A stretch of 64,000 nucleotides of DNA from Symbioplanes lichenis (GTDB lineage: Bacteria; Actinomycetota; Actinomycetes; Mycobacteriales; Micromonosporaceae): assembly GCF_030709675.1 (NCBI RefSeq), contig NZ_JAUZQD010000014.1, positions 186,001 to 250,000 of the forward strand, given 5' to 3'. Made by a program: the position numbers and the translations under genes. Positions 16,899 through 25,550 of this stretch are shown one piece after another (the first letter of the stretch is position 1; every line of letters starts with the position of its first letter). Below the pieces are notes generated by a model, which ran no database searches, was not told the origin of the DNA, and saw only the letters and a list, made by a program, of their open reading frames with translations.

Positions 16899-17753
16899 TC
16901 AGGCCGCGGACATCTCGCACGCGGCGACGAAGCGGGCGATCCGGGTCGATGTCTGCTCCGCCGTCCACGCCAGGCGGACCCGGGCGGGGGCGAGACCGTC
17001 GACGTGCACGAGGCGGACGCCGCGCGGGAGCGGAATCTCCTCGATCATGGGCAGCGGCACGAACGCGATGCCGTCGCCCGCGCGGACGTGCACGATCAGC
17101 TGGAGCAGATCCTCCACCTCGGGCCCGGCGAGGGGTGCGCCGTCCAGCCAGTACGCGCGTTCCGGCGCGGTGCTGCCGGCCCAGCCCAGCACGGGGTCGG
17201 CGAGCAGGTCGGCGCGGTCGACGCTGTCCCGCCCGGCGAAGCGGTGGTGCCCGGGCAGCACGGCCACCCGCTCCTGAGTGCCGACCAGGGCGCTGTCCAG
17301 ACCGGTCTCGTCGAATTCGCCGCTGGTCAGGGCGAGGTCGGCCGCCCCGGAGCGCAACGACGCGAGTTGCGTACGCCAATGGGCCATGACCGGCTCGACC
17401 CGCTCGCCCGGGTGGGCGGCGATCAGGTCGCCCAGCAGCTCGTAGTCGCACGCGCGGGCGCTGACCCGCAGCGCCGGCCGCCGGGCACCGGTCTCGCGGG
17501 TCTGCCGGACGGCCGCGCTGACCTGCTGGTTGATGACGCGGGCGCGGTCGGCCAGGATCTCGCCGGCGGCGGTCAGGACGGCCCCGCGCGGCAGCCGGTC
17601 GACGAGGGCGACGCCGACGGAGCGTTCGAGCCCGGCGATGGCCCGGGTCAGGGCGGGCTGGGTCATGCCGAGGCTCGCGGCGGCGTGCGTGATGCCGCCG
17701 GTGTCGGCGACGGCGACCAGGTAACGCAACTGGCGAAGTTCGACATCTGCCAC
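16899..17753 (-). CDS. LysR-family transcriptional regulator
   Basis: Starting at GTG 17753 (MADVELRQLRYLVAVADTGG) the protein has 284 residues. The HTH is residues about 4-62 (THAAASLGMTQPALTRAIAGLERSVG), and a substrate-binding domain follows. LysR proteins usually act on a divergent neighbour, here the alpha/beta hydrolase whose start is 89 bases away. A longer frame upstream would run across that promoter region and lacks a ribosome-binding site, so the shorter start is preferred. The effector is unknown. Confidence 0.9.
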   Translation of the reverse strand: MADVELRQLRYLVAVADTGGITHAAASLGMTQPALTRAIAGLERSVGVALVDRLPRGAVLTAAGEILADRARVINQQVSAAVRQTRETGARRPALRVSARACDYELLGDLIAAHPGERVEPVMAHWRTQLASLRSGAADLALTSGEFDETGLDSALVGTQERVAVLPGHHRFAGRDSVDRADLLADPVLGWAGSTAPERAYWLDGAPLAGPEVEDLLQLIVHVRAGDGIAFVPLPMIEEIPLPRGVRLVHVDGLAPARVRLAWTAEQTSTRIARFVAACEMSAA

Positions 17754-17842
17754 CGGGCCAGTCTGACATGCCGCCGCGGCATGGCCGGGCATGCCGGGAA
17801 CGGTCTGGCCGGGGTGCCGGGACGGGCGCAGGATCAACGGCC

Positions 17843-18586
17843 ATGACCACAGTCTTCGTGCACGGTGTCCCCGAGACGCCGGCCCTCTGGGACGCTGTCC
17901 GCCGTCTGCTGCCCGGCGAGAGCGTGGCCCTGCGGCTGCCCGGCTTCGGCTCGGCCCGGCCGGCGGACCTGACCGGCAAGGACGCGTACGCCGCCTGGCT
18001 CGCCGCCGAACTGGAGAAGATCGGCGGCGACATCGACCTCGTCGGCCACGACTGGGGCGGGCACCTGACCATGCGGGTGGTGTCGGCGTTCCCGGGCGTA
18101 CGGGTGCGCAGCTGGGTGTCCGACGTCGCCTACGGCTGGCATCCGGACTACCGGTGGCACCCGGTCGCGACCATGTGGCAGCAGAGCCCGCAGGGTGAGC
18201 AGTCGCTGGCCGGGATCCGCGCGGGCACTCCCGGCACGTTCGGGGAGCTGCTCGGCCCGCGCGGCCTGACCGCCGAGGTGGGCGCCGACCTCGACGCGGC
18301 CCACGACGAGACGATGGACGCCGCGATCCTGGCGCTCTACCGCTCGGCCTGGCCCAACTTCCACGCCGACTGGAAGACCGGCCGCATCGACGTCCCGGGC
18401 CTGATCCTGGTGCCGACCGGTGACGTGATGGACGGCGTCGACCCGGCCGAGGTGCTCACCCAGAACGAGGAGGTCGCCCGCACGACCGGCGCCCGCCTTG
18501 AGACGCTCGACGGCCTCGGCCACTACTGGATGCTGCAGGACCCCGAGCGCGCCGCGGAGGTGTTGCGCACCTTCTGGTCGAGCTAA
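17843..18586 (+). CDS. Alpha/beta hydrolase (epoxide hydrolase / haloalkane dehalogenase-like)
   Basis: The 247-residue protein begins MTTVFVHGVPETPALWDAV, with the HGxP oxyanion strand. The nucleophile elbow is VGHDWGGHLTMRV, with Asp as nucleophile, as in epoxide hydrolases and haloalkane dehalogenases. The C-terminal histidine is in LDGLGHYWMLQDPERAAE. A cap insert (GWHPDYRWHPVATMWQQ) fits the same group. It is divergent from the LysR regulator, which is its probable controller. Its 3' end overlaps the convergent TetR gene by 4 bases. Confidence 0.87.
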   Translation: MTTVFVHGVPETPALWDAVRRLLPGESVALRLPGFGSARPADLTGKDAYAAWLAAELEKIGGDIDLVGHDWGGHLTMRVVSAFPGVRVRSWVSDVAYGWHPDYRWHPVATMWQQSPQGEQSLAGIRAGTPGTFGELLGPRGLTAEVGADLDAAHDETMDAAILALYRSAWPNFHADWKTGRIDVPGLILVPTGDVMDGVDPAEVLTQNEEVARTTGARLETLDGLGHYWMLQDPERAAEVLRTFWSS

Positions 18587-19149
18587 CCCGTCCAGGTGCC
18601 CAGAGCGGCGACGATGGCGTCGATCAGGCTCGCGTCGGTGGGGGAGCGCTCGATGGTGCTGCGGTAGTACATCGGCCCGACCGCCATGGCCGCGGCGGCG
18701 TGACTCGGCACGGCGAGAGTCACTTCGCCGCGCGCCTGGGCCTCGTCGAGGACGGCTGCGAGCCGCTCGGCAATGACGCCCGCGAACTGGGCGCGCCGGG
18801 CGTCCATGCCCTCGTCCCACAGGGCGCCGGAGGCCAGCGTCGTGGCCACGGCGCGAACGTCGTCGAGGTCGAGCTGGCGAGCCAGCCCGGTCAGCTCCCG
18901 GCGGATCCAGTCACGGGTGGGCCCGGTGGGGTCGCTGAAGAACGGCATCGGGACCGTGGTCATGGCCTCCAAGAGCAGCAGCTCGGCCCGGTCCCAGTGC
19001 CGGTAGACGGTGGCGCGGCCCACCCCGGCCCGCTCGGCGACCTGGGCGTGGGTCACCGCCGTGGGCCCGCTCTCCAGCAGCAGATCTCGCGCGGCGTGCA
19101 GGATCGCCTGCCGGCTGCGCAGGTAGCGCGGGTCGCTCTCGTTGGCCAC
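18583..19149 (-). CDS. TetR-family transcriptional repressor
   Basis: GTG at 19149 starts a 188-residue TetR protein. The N-terminal HTH is residues about 10-56 (RQAILHAARDLLLESG, THAQVAERAGVGRATVYRHW), and the all-helical ligand domain has the TetR_C motif MAVGPMYYRSTIE near residue 155. It is divergent from the NAD(P)-binding protein and SDR genes. The 58-base intergenic region contains two inverted copies of a 17-bp site, one over each gene's start region, consistent with control of both promoters. Confidence 0.92.
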   Translation of the reverse strand: MANESDPRYLRSRQAILHAARDLLLESGPTAVTHAQVAERAGVGRATVYRHWDRAELLLLEAMTTVPMPFFSDPTGPTRDWIRRELTGLARQLDLDDVRAVATTLASGALWDEGMDARRAQFAGVIAERLAAVLDEAQARGEVTLAVPSHAAAAMAVGPMYYRSTIERSPTDASLIDAIVAALGTWTG

Positions 19150-19162
19150 CCGTCCATCTTAC

Positions 19163-19224
19163 GAGACAACTTGACTCATAGGCGAGTCGCCCGTCATGCT
19201 GTCGTCTATGAAACAATCTGTCTC
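19163..19224. promoter_or_regulatory. Paired inverted operator sites for the divergent TetR regulator
   Basis: Site 1 (19163-19179, read on the minus strand) is ATGAGTCAAGTTGTCTC. Site 2 (19208-19224, plus strand) is ATGAAACAATCTGTCTC. They match at 13 of 17 positions and face opposite directions, one toward each divergent gene. A separate 5-bp inverted repeat GACTC/GAGTC lies at 19173-19188. The symmetry suggests one TetR operator per promoter. Site 2 includes the putative ATG of the rightward gene. Confidence 0.6.
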
Positions 19225-19843
19225 ACAGAAGCTGGTGGTGCTCGGCGCGTCCGGCGCCACCGGTCGTCATGTCGTGTTCACCGCCCTCGCCCGGGGCCAC
19301 CACATCACGGCGCTCGTGCGCCGCCCGGACACCTTCGCGCCCCGGGCCGGACTGACCGAGCTGATCTGGCCCGACGTCACGGATTCCTCGGCCCTGCGAC
19401 AGGCCCTGCCCGGCGCCGACGCCGTGATCAGCGCCCTCGGCGGTGTTGGCAAAGGACCGACCACCGTCTGTACGGACGGCATCCGCTCCGCCGTGACAGC
19501 GATGACGTCCGCCGGTGTCGCCCGCCTCATCGTGGTCAGCGCCCATGGCGCGCTCGAAACGCACGACAAGTCGCTCTACTCCCGGGCACTGTGGGCCAAC
19601 GTCGGCGAGCGGATGCGCGACAAGGAGGCGATGGAACAGATCGTCACCGCCTCCGGTCTCACCTGGACGATCGTGCGCCCGCCGAAGCTGTCCGACCACG
19701 CCGCCACCGGCAAGTACGCGGCCGGCACCGACCTGCCGATCCACCTGTGGAGTGCCATCGGCCGCGCCGATCTCGCCGCCTTCCTGATCGACGAGGCCCA
19801 GACCGCCCGCTTCGCCCACGCGTACCCACGGGTCACCCGATGA
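19208..19843 (+). CDS. NAD(P)H-binding oxidoreductase (atypical SDR)
   Basis: The 211-residue protein (215 if the ATG at 19196 is used) has the N-terminal loop VVLGASGATGRHVVFTALARG, the TGxxGxxG-like signature of atypical SDR/NmrA proteins, then AVISALGGVGKGPT, ARLIVVSAHGALE and LTWTIVRPPKLSD. Neither ATG has a clear ribosome-binding site. Since the operator covers the start, the transcript may be nearly leaderless. The stop overlaps the SDR gene by ATGA, which gives a TetR-controlled two-gene redox operon. Confidence 0.87.
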   Translation: MKQSVSQKLVVLGASGATGRHVVFTALARGHHITALVRRPDTFAPRAGLTELIWPDVTDSSALRQALPGADAVISALGGVGKGPTTVCTDGIRSAVTAMTSAGVARLIVVSAHGALETHDKSLYSRALWANVGERMRDKEAMEQIVTASGLTWTIVRPPKLSDHAATGKYAAGTDLPIHLWSAIGRADLAAFLIDEAQTARFAHAYPRVTR

Positions 19844-20718
19844 GCCCGGCGACCCCGGATCTGCGGGGCCGGGTGGCCGTGGTGACCGGCGCGACCGGCG
19901 GCATGGGCCGGGAGATCGCCGCCCGGCTGGCCGAGGCCGGCGCCCGCCTTGTGACCGTCGCCCGTGACCCGGTCCGGGCGGCCGGCATTCTGGGGCCGGA
20001 GGTCGATGTCGTCTCCGGTGATCTGTCCCGCCGCGACGACGTCCTGCGCGCCGCGGAGATCATCGCCGGTCGCTACGAGCAGGTGCACATCCTCGTCAAC
20101 AACGCCGGCGGGCACTTCGCGCGGCACCGCCTGTCGGCCGACGGCGTCGAGATGCACGTCGCGCTCGACTACCTCGCCGCCTTCGGCCTCATGACGCGGC
20201 TCGAAGGCCCGCTGCGGCGCGGCCGGGCGCGGGTGGTCAACGTCGCGAGCGACACCCTCAACGACACCCGCCAGATCACCGTCGCAGGCCGGCCCCGCCC
20301 GGCGACCCTCGACCTGGCCGGCGTCGACAGCCTCGCCCGGCTCAACCCGGCCGCCGGCTTCGTGCCGTTCGAGGCGTACGCCCGGGCGAAGCTCATGACC
20401 GTGACCGCCGGCTACGCCCTGGCCCGCGACCTCGCCCCCGACGGCGTGACCGTCAACGCCGTCCACCCGGGCATCGTCTCCACCGATCTGATCGACGACC
20501 TGGTGCCGCCGCCGCTGCGCCCCTTCCGCGGCCTGATCCGCCGGACGCTGCTCACCCCGGCGCAAGGAGCCGAGCCCGCCGTACGCCTCGCCACCGCACC
20601 CGGTGGAACCGGCAAGTACTTCAACCGCGACGCCGAGACGGCCACCCCGCCGGTCTCCCACGACCCAGCCACTCAGCAGCGGCTGCTCGCCCTCAGCGAG
20701 TCCCACTTCACCCGCTGA
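19840..20718 (+). CDS. Short-chain dehydrogenase/reductase (SDR)
   Basis: The 292-residue classical/extended SDR has the NADP loop VVTGATGGMGREIAARLAEAG, the NNAG motif VNNAGGHFARH, a catalytic Ser in VVNVASD and the YxxxK site as YARAKLMT. After the SDR core there is VNAVHPGIVSTDL. The relatives are retinol-dehydrogenase-like SDRs with broad carbonyl substrates. It is translationally coupled to the upstream NAD(P)-binding gene, and its 3' end overlaps the convergent GH127 gene by 11 bases. Confidence 0.92.
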   Translation: MSPATPDLRGRVAVVTGATGGMGREIAARLAEAGARLVTVARDPVRAAGILGPEVDVVSGDLSRRDDVLRAAEIIAGRYEQVHILVNNAGGHFARHRLSADGVEMHVALDYLAAFGLMTRLEGPLRRGRARVVNVASDTLNDTRQITVAGRPRPATLDLAGVDSLARLNPAAGFVPFEAYARAKLMTVTAGYALARDLAPDGVTVNAVHPGIVSTDLIDDLVPPPLRPFRGLIRRTLLTPAQGAEPAVRLATAPGGTGKYFNRDAETATPPVSHDPATQQRLLALSESHFTR

Positions 20719-22573
20719 CGGGAATCCACACCCGCATGGTGGACGGCCCGTTGTTGCCCCAGGCGTGGTACGCCGTCAGCGGCACCAGCTCCGGCTCGTC
20801 GTCCGGCGTCCGGGGCGCGTCGCCGGCATAGGGCCACGGCGAGTCCGCGGCCGGCCGCATCGACACCGGCACCAGGACGCGCCCGTCGCGCTCGACCGGT
20901 GCGGCGTGCGTGTGCACCCGGGCCGGAGAGACGTCGGCGCCGGTCAGGCAGTAGACGAGCGGGCCCCGCTCGACGGCGGCGGTGCCCCGGACGGCGTCGA
21001 TGCGCGGGTCGGCGTAGGTCCAGCGCGCTCGCACCGGCAGCTCGAGGTCGACGGTGTCGCCGGCGGCGAAGGCCCGGGTCACCGTCGCGTAGCCGGCCGG
21101 CACCGGCTGCCCGTCCACCGTGGCCCCGGATCCGGCCCAGTGCGGCACGCGCAGACGCAGCGTCCAGGGTCGTGGCGGTCCTTCGAGGACGGTGACGCGG
21201 ACGTGGCCGTCGGCGGGATAGACCGTGCTGACGCGCACCGACACCGGGGCGCCGCCGGGCAGCGTGGTGGTGATGGTGCCGGCGGCGTACTGGTGCAGTT
21301 GCAGGCCGTCCGCGTCGGTGGTGGCGACATAGGCGCCGAGCGACGCCAGGGTGCGCGCCACGTTGGTGGGGCAGCAGGACACGTCGAACCAGGGCGCGCG
21401 CAGGCTCGACGCGGCGCGGGGGCTGGGCCGGTCCGGCTCGGGCACCCGGCCGGGTTCGCGCTGGTGCAGGGTGTTGACGTAGAAGAAGGCGTGCCCGTCG
21501 GCGGCGGGGGAGGTGGCGACCACGTTGTAGAGCGTGCGTTCGACCGCGTCGGCGTAACGGGCCTCGCCGGTGGCCAGCAGCAGCCGCTGGTTGAGCTGGA
21601 CCGAGGCGACCCCGGCGCAGGTCTCCGAGTAGGCGCGGTCCGGCGGCAGCTCGAAGTCCTCGCCGAACGACTCGCCCTCGTGGTGCGAGCCCATGCCGCC
21701 GGTGAGATAGGTGCGCCGTTCGAGGGCGCGGGTGGTCTGGCGTACGGCCGCCGCCAGCAGCTCCGGATCGTCGGTCTCGACGGCCACGTCGACGGCCCCG
21801 GATGCCAGGTAGAGCGCGCGCACGGCGTGTCCGCGCAGTGCTCCGGCCGTACGAAATGGCTGGTCGTCCTGGAAGTAAGCGGGACCGAAGTCGATCGGGG
21901 CGAGCCGGCCGTGCCCGCGCCGCTCGAGGAACAGCCGGGCCTGGTCGAGGTAGCGGCGCTCGCCGGTGAGCCGGAACAGCTCGGCCAGCGCCGTCTCGAT
22001 CTCGGGGTGGCCGCACACGCCGTCCCGCCCGTCCGGGCCGAACTCGGCGCACACGTGGTCGGCGGCCCGGCGGGCGACCTGGACGAGCAGGTCGTCGGCG
22101 CCGGCCGTGCGGGCGCGGGCCACGCCGGCCTGGATGAGATGCCCGAAGCAGTACAGCTCGTGGCCCCACTCCAGGTCGCTGTAGCGGGCGCCCTGCCCGG
22201 GGCGGCCGAACATGGTGTTGAGGTAGCCGTCCGGTTCCTGGGCGGCCGCCACCCGGGCGGTCAGCGCGCGCAGCCGCCGCTCGACGTCCTGGTCGCCGCT
22301 GCGGGCCACCTCCCAGGACATCGCCTCGAGCAGCTTGTAGATCTCGGAGTCGGCGAACTCGCGGCCGCGCCGGTCGCGGGGCAGCCGGCCCTCGGCGGCG
22401 GCGTCGAAGTTGCCGGCCCAGCCGGTCCGCTCGATCCACTCCTCGGCGTGGGTGAGGATCGCGGTGGCGTTGAGCCGCTGGCGGTCGCCCCAGAAGCCGC
22501 CGGTGAGGGTGACGTCGCGGACGCCGACGGGCTGCAGCACGCCGTGTGCGGGGTCGATCGGAAGTCCAGACAT
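20708..22573 (-). CDS. GH127 beta-L-arabinofuranosidase
   Basis: This 621-residue cytoplasmic glycosidase has no signal peptide. Hallmarks are an N-terminal VRDVTLTGGFWGDRQRLN, the toroid motifs PDGYLNTMF and WGHELYCFGHLIQAG, and a metal/catalytic site. SETC near residues 316-319 and CCPTN near 400-404 correspond to the Glu-x-Cys and Cys-Cys that bind zinc, with the Cys nucleophile, in the characterised GH127 enzyme HypBA1. The acid candidate lies in HHEGESFGED. It would release L-arabinose from imported beta-L-arabinosides and is the last gene of the transport operon. Confidence 0.93.
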   Translation of the reverse strand: MSGLPIDPAHGVLQPVGVRDVTLTGGFWGDRQRLNATAILTHAEEWIERTGWAGNFDAAAEGRLPRDRRGREFADSEIYKLLEAMSWEVARSGDQDVERRLRALTARVAAAQEPDGYLNTMFGRPGQGARYSDLEWGHELYCFGHLIQAGVARARTAGADDLLVQVARRAADHVCAEFGPDGRDGVCGHPEIETALAELFRLTGERRYLDQARLFLERRGHGRLAPIDFGPAYFQDDQPFRTAGALRGHAVRALYLASGAVDVAVETDDPELLAAAVRQTTRALERRTYLTGGMGSHHEGESFGEDFELPPDRAYSETCAGVASVQLNQRLLLATGEARYADAVERTLYNVVATSPAADGHAFFYVNTLHQREPGRVPEPDRPSPRAASSLRAPWFDVSCCPTNVARTLASLGAYVATTDADGLQLHQYAAGTITTTLPGGAPVSVRVSTVYPADGHVRVTVLEGPPRPWTLRLRVPHWAGSGATVDGQPVPAGYATVTRAFAAGDTVDLELPVRARWTYADPRIDAVRGTAAVERGPLVYCLTGADVSPARVHTHAAPVERDGRVLVPVSMRPAADSPWPYAGDAPRTPDDEPELVPLTAYHAWGNNGPSTMRVWIPVSG

Positions 22574-22587
22574 GAGGGGGGTCCTTG

Positions 22588-23394
22588 TCACTTGAGGCTG
22601 CCGGCGGTCATGCCACCGATCACGCGGTTGCTCAGCAGCACGTACACGACGATGGTGGGCGCGATCGACATGACGGTGGCGGCGAAGGCCTGGGGGTAGT
22701 TGGCGGCGTAGGTGGTCAGGAAGAACCGGACGCCGACCTGGACCGTCTGGGCCTGCTCGTCCTGGGTGAGCACCGTGGCGAAGAGCAGCTCGTTCCAGGT
22801 GGTGATGAGCAGGAAGATGGCCGCGGTGACGACGCCGGGCATCGTCAGCGGCGCCACGACCGAGCGAAAGATCCGGTGGAAGGACGCGCCGTCCATCCGG
22901 GCCGCCTCGAGGATCTCCTCGGGCGTGGTGTCCATGTAGCCCTTGATGATCAGGAAGCCGGTGGGGAAGAAGATTCCCGCGTACGTCAGCGCGACGCCCC
23001 ACACCGAGTTGTAGAGGCCCAGATCGTTGATGACGTAGAAGATCGGCACCAGCAGCGCGTTGACCGGCAGCAGCAGTCCGAATACCAGGAACGCCAGCAC
23101 GGCCTTGCTGATCCGGAAGCGATACATCAGCGCGTACGCCGCCAGCAGTGACGCGGCGATGATGAGCACCGTGGCGACGACCGCCACGACGACGCTGTTG
23201 AGCAGGAACCGGCCCAGCGGATGGGCCTCCCAGGCGCCGGTGAAGTTGTCGAGCGAGAAGCTGCCCGGCAGCCCGAACGGGTCGGCGAAGATCTCCTCGC
23301 TGGTCTTGAGCGACGACATCAGCAGCCACAGGAACGGCACGATCGTCAGCACCGAGAAGATGCCGAGCACGGGCCAGCGTACGGATCGGGGCAT
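22588..23394 (-). CDS. Carbohydrate ABC transporter permease (MalG-like)
   Basis: This 268-residue inner-membrane subunit has six hydrophobic segments. The cytoplasmic EAA loop EEILEAARMDGASFHRIFRSVVAPL docks the ATPase. The start is immediately after the stop of the MalF-like permease (no spacer), and GH127 follows 14 bases after its own stop. No ATPase gene is present in the operon, so a shared MsiK-type ATPase, as known in actinomycetes, probably energises it. Confidence 0.93.
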   Translation of the reverse strand: MPRSVRWPVLGIFSVLTIVPFLWLLMSSLKTSEEIFADPFGLPGSFSLDNFTGAWEAHPLGRFLLNSVVVAVVATVLIIAASLLAAYALMYRFRISKAVLAFLVFGLLLPVNALLVPIFYVINDLGLYNSVWGVALTYAGIFFPTGFLIIKGYMDTTPEEILEAARMDGASFHRIFRSVVAPLTMPGVVTAAIFLLITTWNELLFATVLTQDEQAQTVQVGVRFFLTTYAANYPQAFAATVMSIAPTIVVYVLLSNRVIGGMTAGSLK

Positions 23395-24282
23395 CTACTT
23401 CTCCGTCCGGCGCAGCACGGCGAACACACCCAGCATCAGCACCGCCCCGAGAGCGAGCGTGACGAGCCCGGCGGCCATCGACAGGCCGTACCGGTTGGCG
23501 GTGACCATCTGCTGGTAGATGTAGAGGGACAGGGTCATGGAGTGGTTGGCCGGCCCGCCGCCGGTCATGATGAACGGGTACTCGAACATCCGCAGCGCGT
23601 AACCGACCACGAAGACCGCCTGCAGGGCGATGGCCCGGCGGATCAGCGGGATGGTGATCGACCAGTCCTGCCGGACGGCCGAGGCGCCGTCCAGCTCGGC
23701 CGCTTCGTAAAGCTCGCCGGGGATGGTGGAGATCTGGGTCAGGAAGAGCACCATGCCGAAGCCGATGTAGATGACGAACGGCAGCATGGTCGCCCACAGC
23801 GCGGTGTTCGGGTCGAAGAGCCAGTTGCGTTGCCACGACTCGAGTCCCACGACGCCGAGCAGCTTGTTGACCAGGCCCAGCGAGACGTGGAAGACGAAGT
23901 ACCAGAGGAAGGCCAGCGCGGTGCTGGAGATGACGTTCGGCAGGAAGAACGCGGTGCGGAACCACTTCCAGAACTTCGGCTTGCGGTGCAGCACCAGGGC
24001 GACGAGCACGCACAGCGGGGTGTGCACGAACAGCCCGATGAGCACCCACCAGATGGTGTTGGTGAAGGCTTCCCGGAACGCGGCGTCGTGGTAGAGCGTC
24101 ACGAAGTTGTCGAGCCCGATGTACTGCGCCGGCCCGAGTCCCGCCCACTCGGTGAAGCTCATGTAGGACGTGAAGATCAGCGGGAAGACCAGGAAGAGGG
24201 CGACCAGGGCCACGGCCGGCAGCAGGTAGAGAGCGAGCTGCCGGCCCGACGCCAGGGGCCGCGGGGGCCGGGGCGATGTCAC
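23395..24282 (-). CDS. Carbohydrate ABC transporter permease (MalF-like)
   Basis: GTG at 24282 overlaps the binding-protein stop by four bases, and the product has 295 residues. Six transmembrane segments follow a short Pro/Arg-rich N-terminus. The EAA loop is GELYEAAELDGASAVRQDWSI, and TGGGPANHSMTLSLYIYQ is the conserved periplasmic/TM block of sugar permeases. It forms the channel with the downstream MalG-like subunit. Import of an L-arabinose-containing oligosaccharide is inferred from the linked GH127. Confidence 0.93.
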   Translation of the reverse strand: MTSPRPPRPLASGRQLALYLLPAVALVALFLVFPLIFTSYMSFTEWAGLGPAQYIGLDNFVTLYHDAAFREAFTNTIWWVLIGLFVHTPLCVLVALVLHRKPKFWKWFRTAFFLPNVISSTALAFLWYFVFHVSLGLVNKLLGVVGLESWQRNWLFDPNTALWATMLPFVIYIGFGMVLFLTQISTIPGELYEAAELDGASAVRQDWSITIPLIRRAIALQAVFVVGYALRMFEYPFIMTGGGPANHSMTLSLYIYQQMVTANRYGLSMAAGLVTLALGAVLMLGVFAVLRRTEK

Positions 24283-25550
24283 TTGTTGGCCGCCTGCAGC
24301 TGCTCGGCGAACTCCTGCGGGGAGGTGCTGCCCAGGGCGAGTCCTTCGAGCAGCGACGGGAGCTTGGCCTGGGCGGCCGGCTTGATCTCCCGGGCCATCT
24401 GGACGACCGACGTCGGCGCGGCGCCGGACAGCTCGATGACCTGCTGCATCTGGGTGTTGGCGGCGGCCTTGTCGGCGTCGCTGAGCTCGGTCTTGACCGC
24501 GAGCGGGTATTCGCCCTGCACCGACATCTTGGCCGCGCTCTCGTTGGAGGTGAGGAACTTGAGCCACGCGGCAACCGCGTCGGCCTTGCCCTTGTCGGAC
24601 TGCTGGGCGGCGCCCCACACGTTGAGCGAGTCGGTGATCACGTCGCCGGTGGCCGGGGGCACGGCGACGGCGACGTCGTCCGGGTTCTTCACGTCCTTGC
24701 GGATGCTGCTGATCAGCCACGGCCCGTCGATGACCATGGCGGCCTGCCCGGACAGGAAGTTGCGCGAGGCGACCGCGTAGTTGGAGCCGACCGCGTCCTT
24801 GGTGGAGTCGGCGAACAGCTTCTTCATCTGCTCGGCGGCCGTCACGATGGCCGGCGAGTCGAGCGGCTTGCCGGGCCCGTAGACGTCCGCGCCGCCGTTG
24901 CTGACCGCCAGGTAGCTGAACGCGTTCATGGCGTACCAGGCGTCGTCGCTGGTCTGCAGCGCGAGCGGAGCGATGCCGGCCGCCTTGAGCTTCTGCGCCG
25001 CGGTGTCGAACTCGGCCCAGGTCGTCGGGAAGGCGGTGACGCCGGCCTTGGCGAACAGGTCCTTGTGGTAGTAGACCAGGGCCGGGGCCTGGTCGCCGGG
25101 GATGCCCGTGACCTGACCGTTCTGCGTCACTGCGGTGAGGTTCTCCGGCCGGAAGCGGGCCTTCCACTCCGGGTCGGCGTTCAGGTAGGGCGTCCAGTCC
25201 ATGAGCTTGCCGGACTGCTCGCGCGACAGGTCGTTGGGGTTGTAGTTGTAGAGGAAGACGTCCGGGGTGTTGCCGGCCGAGATCATCGACTTGATCTTCG
25301 ACTGCATGGTGGGCCAGTCCGCCTCGGGCTTGGACACCACCTTGTACTTGCCGCCGTTCTGCTCGTTGAACTGGGTGATCAGCTGGTCGAGGACCTGGCC
25401 GCGGGCGACGTCGGAGGTGAAGTTGGACATGACGGTGATCTCGTCGCCGCCCGACCCGCCGGACTGCGAGGCGATCGAGCCTCCGCAGGCGGTGAGCGAG
25501 AGCGCGGCGGTGACCGCGACGGCGGCCAGGGCCTTACGGGTGAACAACAT
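24279..25550 (-). CDS. Extracellular solute-binding lipoprotein (sugar ABC transporter)
   Basis: The 423-residue protein has a lipoprotein signal (LFTRKALAAVAVTAALSLTAC, lipobox LTAC at residues 19-22) and a type-1 (MalE-like) binding fold. Blocks include DVFLYNYNPNDLSREQSGKL, WAEFDTAAQKLKAAGIAPLA and GQAAMVIDGPWLIS. It captures the sugar outside the membrane and delivers it to the two permeases. Its start lies within the last 17 bases of the upstream glycosidase-like gene, so the five genes form one leftward operon under the LacI operator. Confidence 0.93.
   Translation of the reverse strand: MLFTRKALAAVAVTAALSLTACGGSIASQSGGSGGDEITVMSNFTSDVARGQVLDQLITQFNEQNGGKYKVVSKPEADWPTMQSKIKSMISAGNTPDVFLYNYNPNDLSREQSGKLMDWTPYLNADPEWKARFRPENLTAVTQNGQVTGIPGDQAPALVYYHKDLFAKAGVTAFPTTWAEFDTAAQKLKAAGIAPLALQTSDDAWYAMNAFSYLAVSNGGADVYGPGKPLDSPAIVTAAEQMKKLFADSTKDAVGSNYAVASRNFLSGQAAMVIDGPWLISSIRKDVKNPDDVAVAVPPATGDVITDSLNVWGAAQQSDKGKADAVAAWLKFLTSNESAAKMSVQGEYPLAVKTELSDADKAAANTQMQQVIELSGAAPTSVVQMAREIKPAAQAKLPSLLEGLALGSTSPQEFAEQLQAANK

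Noticed and set aside
20708..24574. A continuous 1288-codon leftward frame joining GH127 to upstream sequence
   Set aside because: Only the part after ATG 22573 is GH127. The rest is out of frame with the two permease genes, which have clear EAA motifs and start sites.
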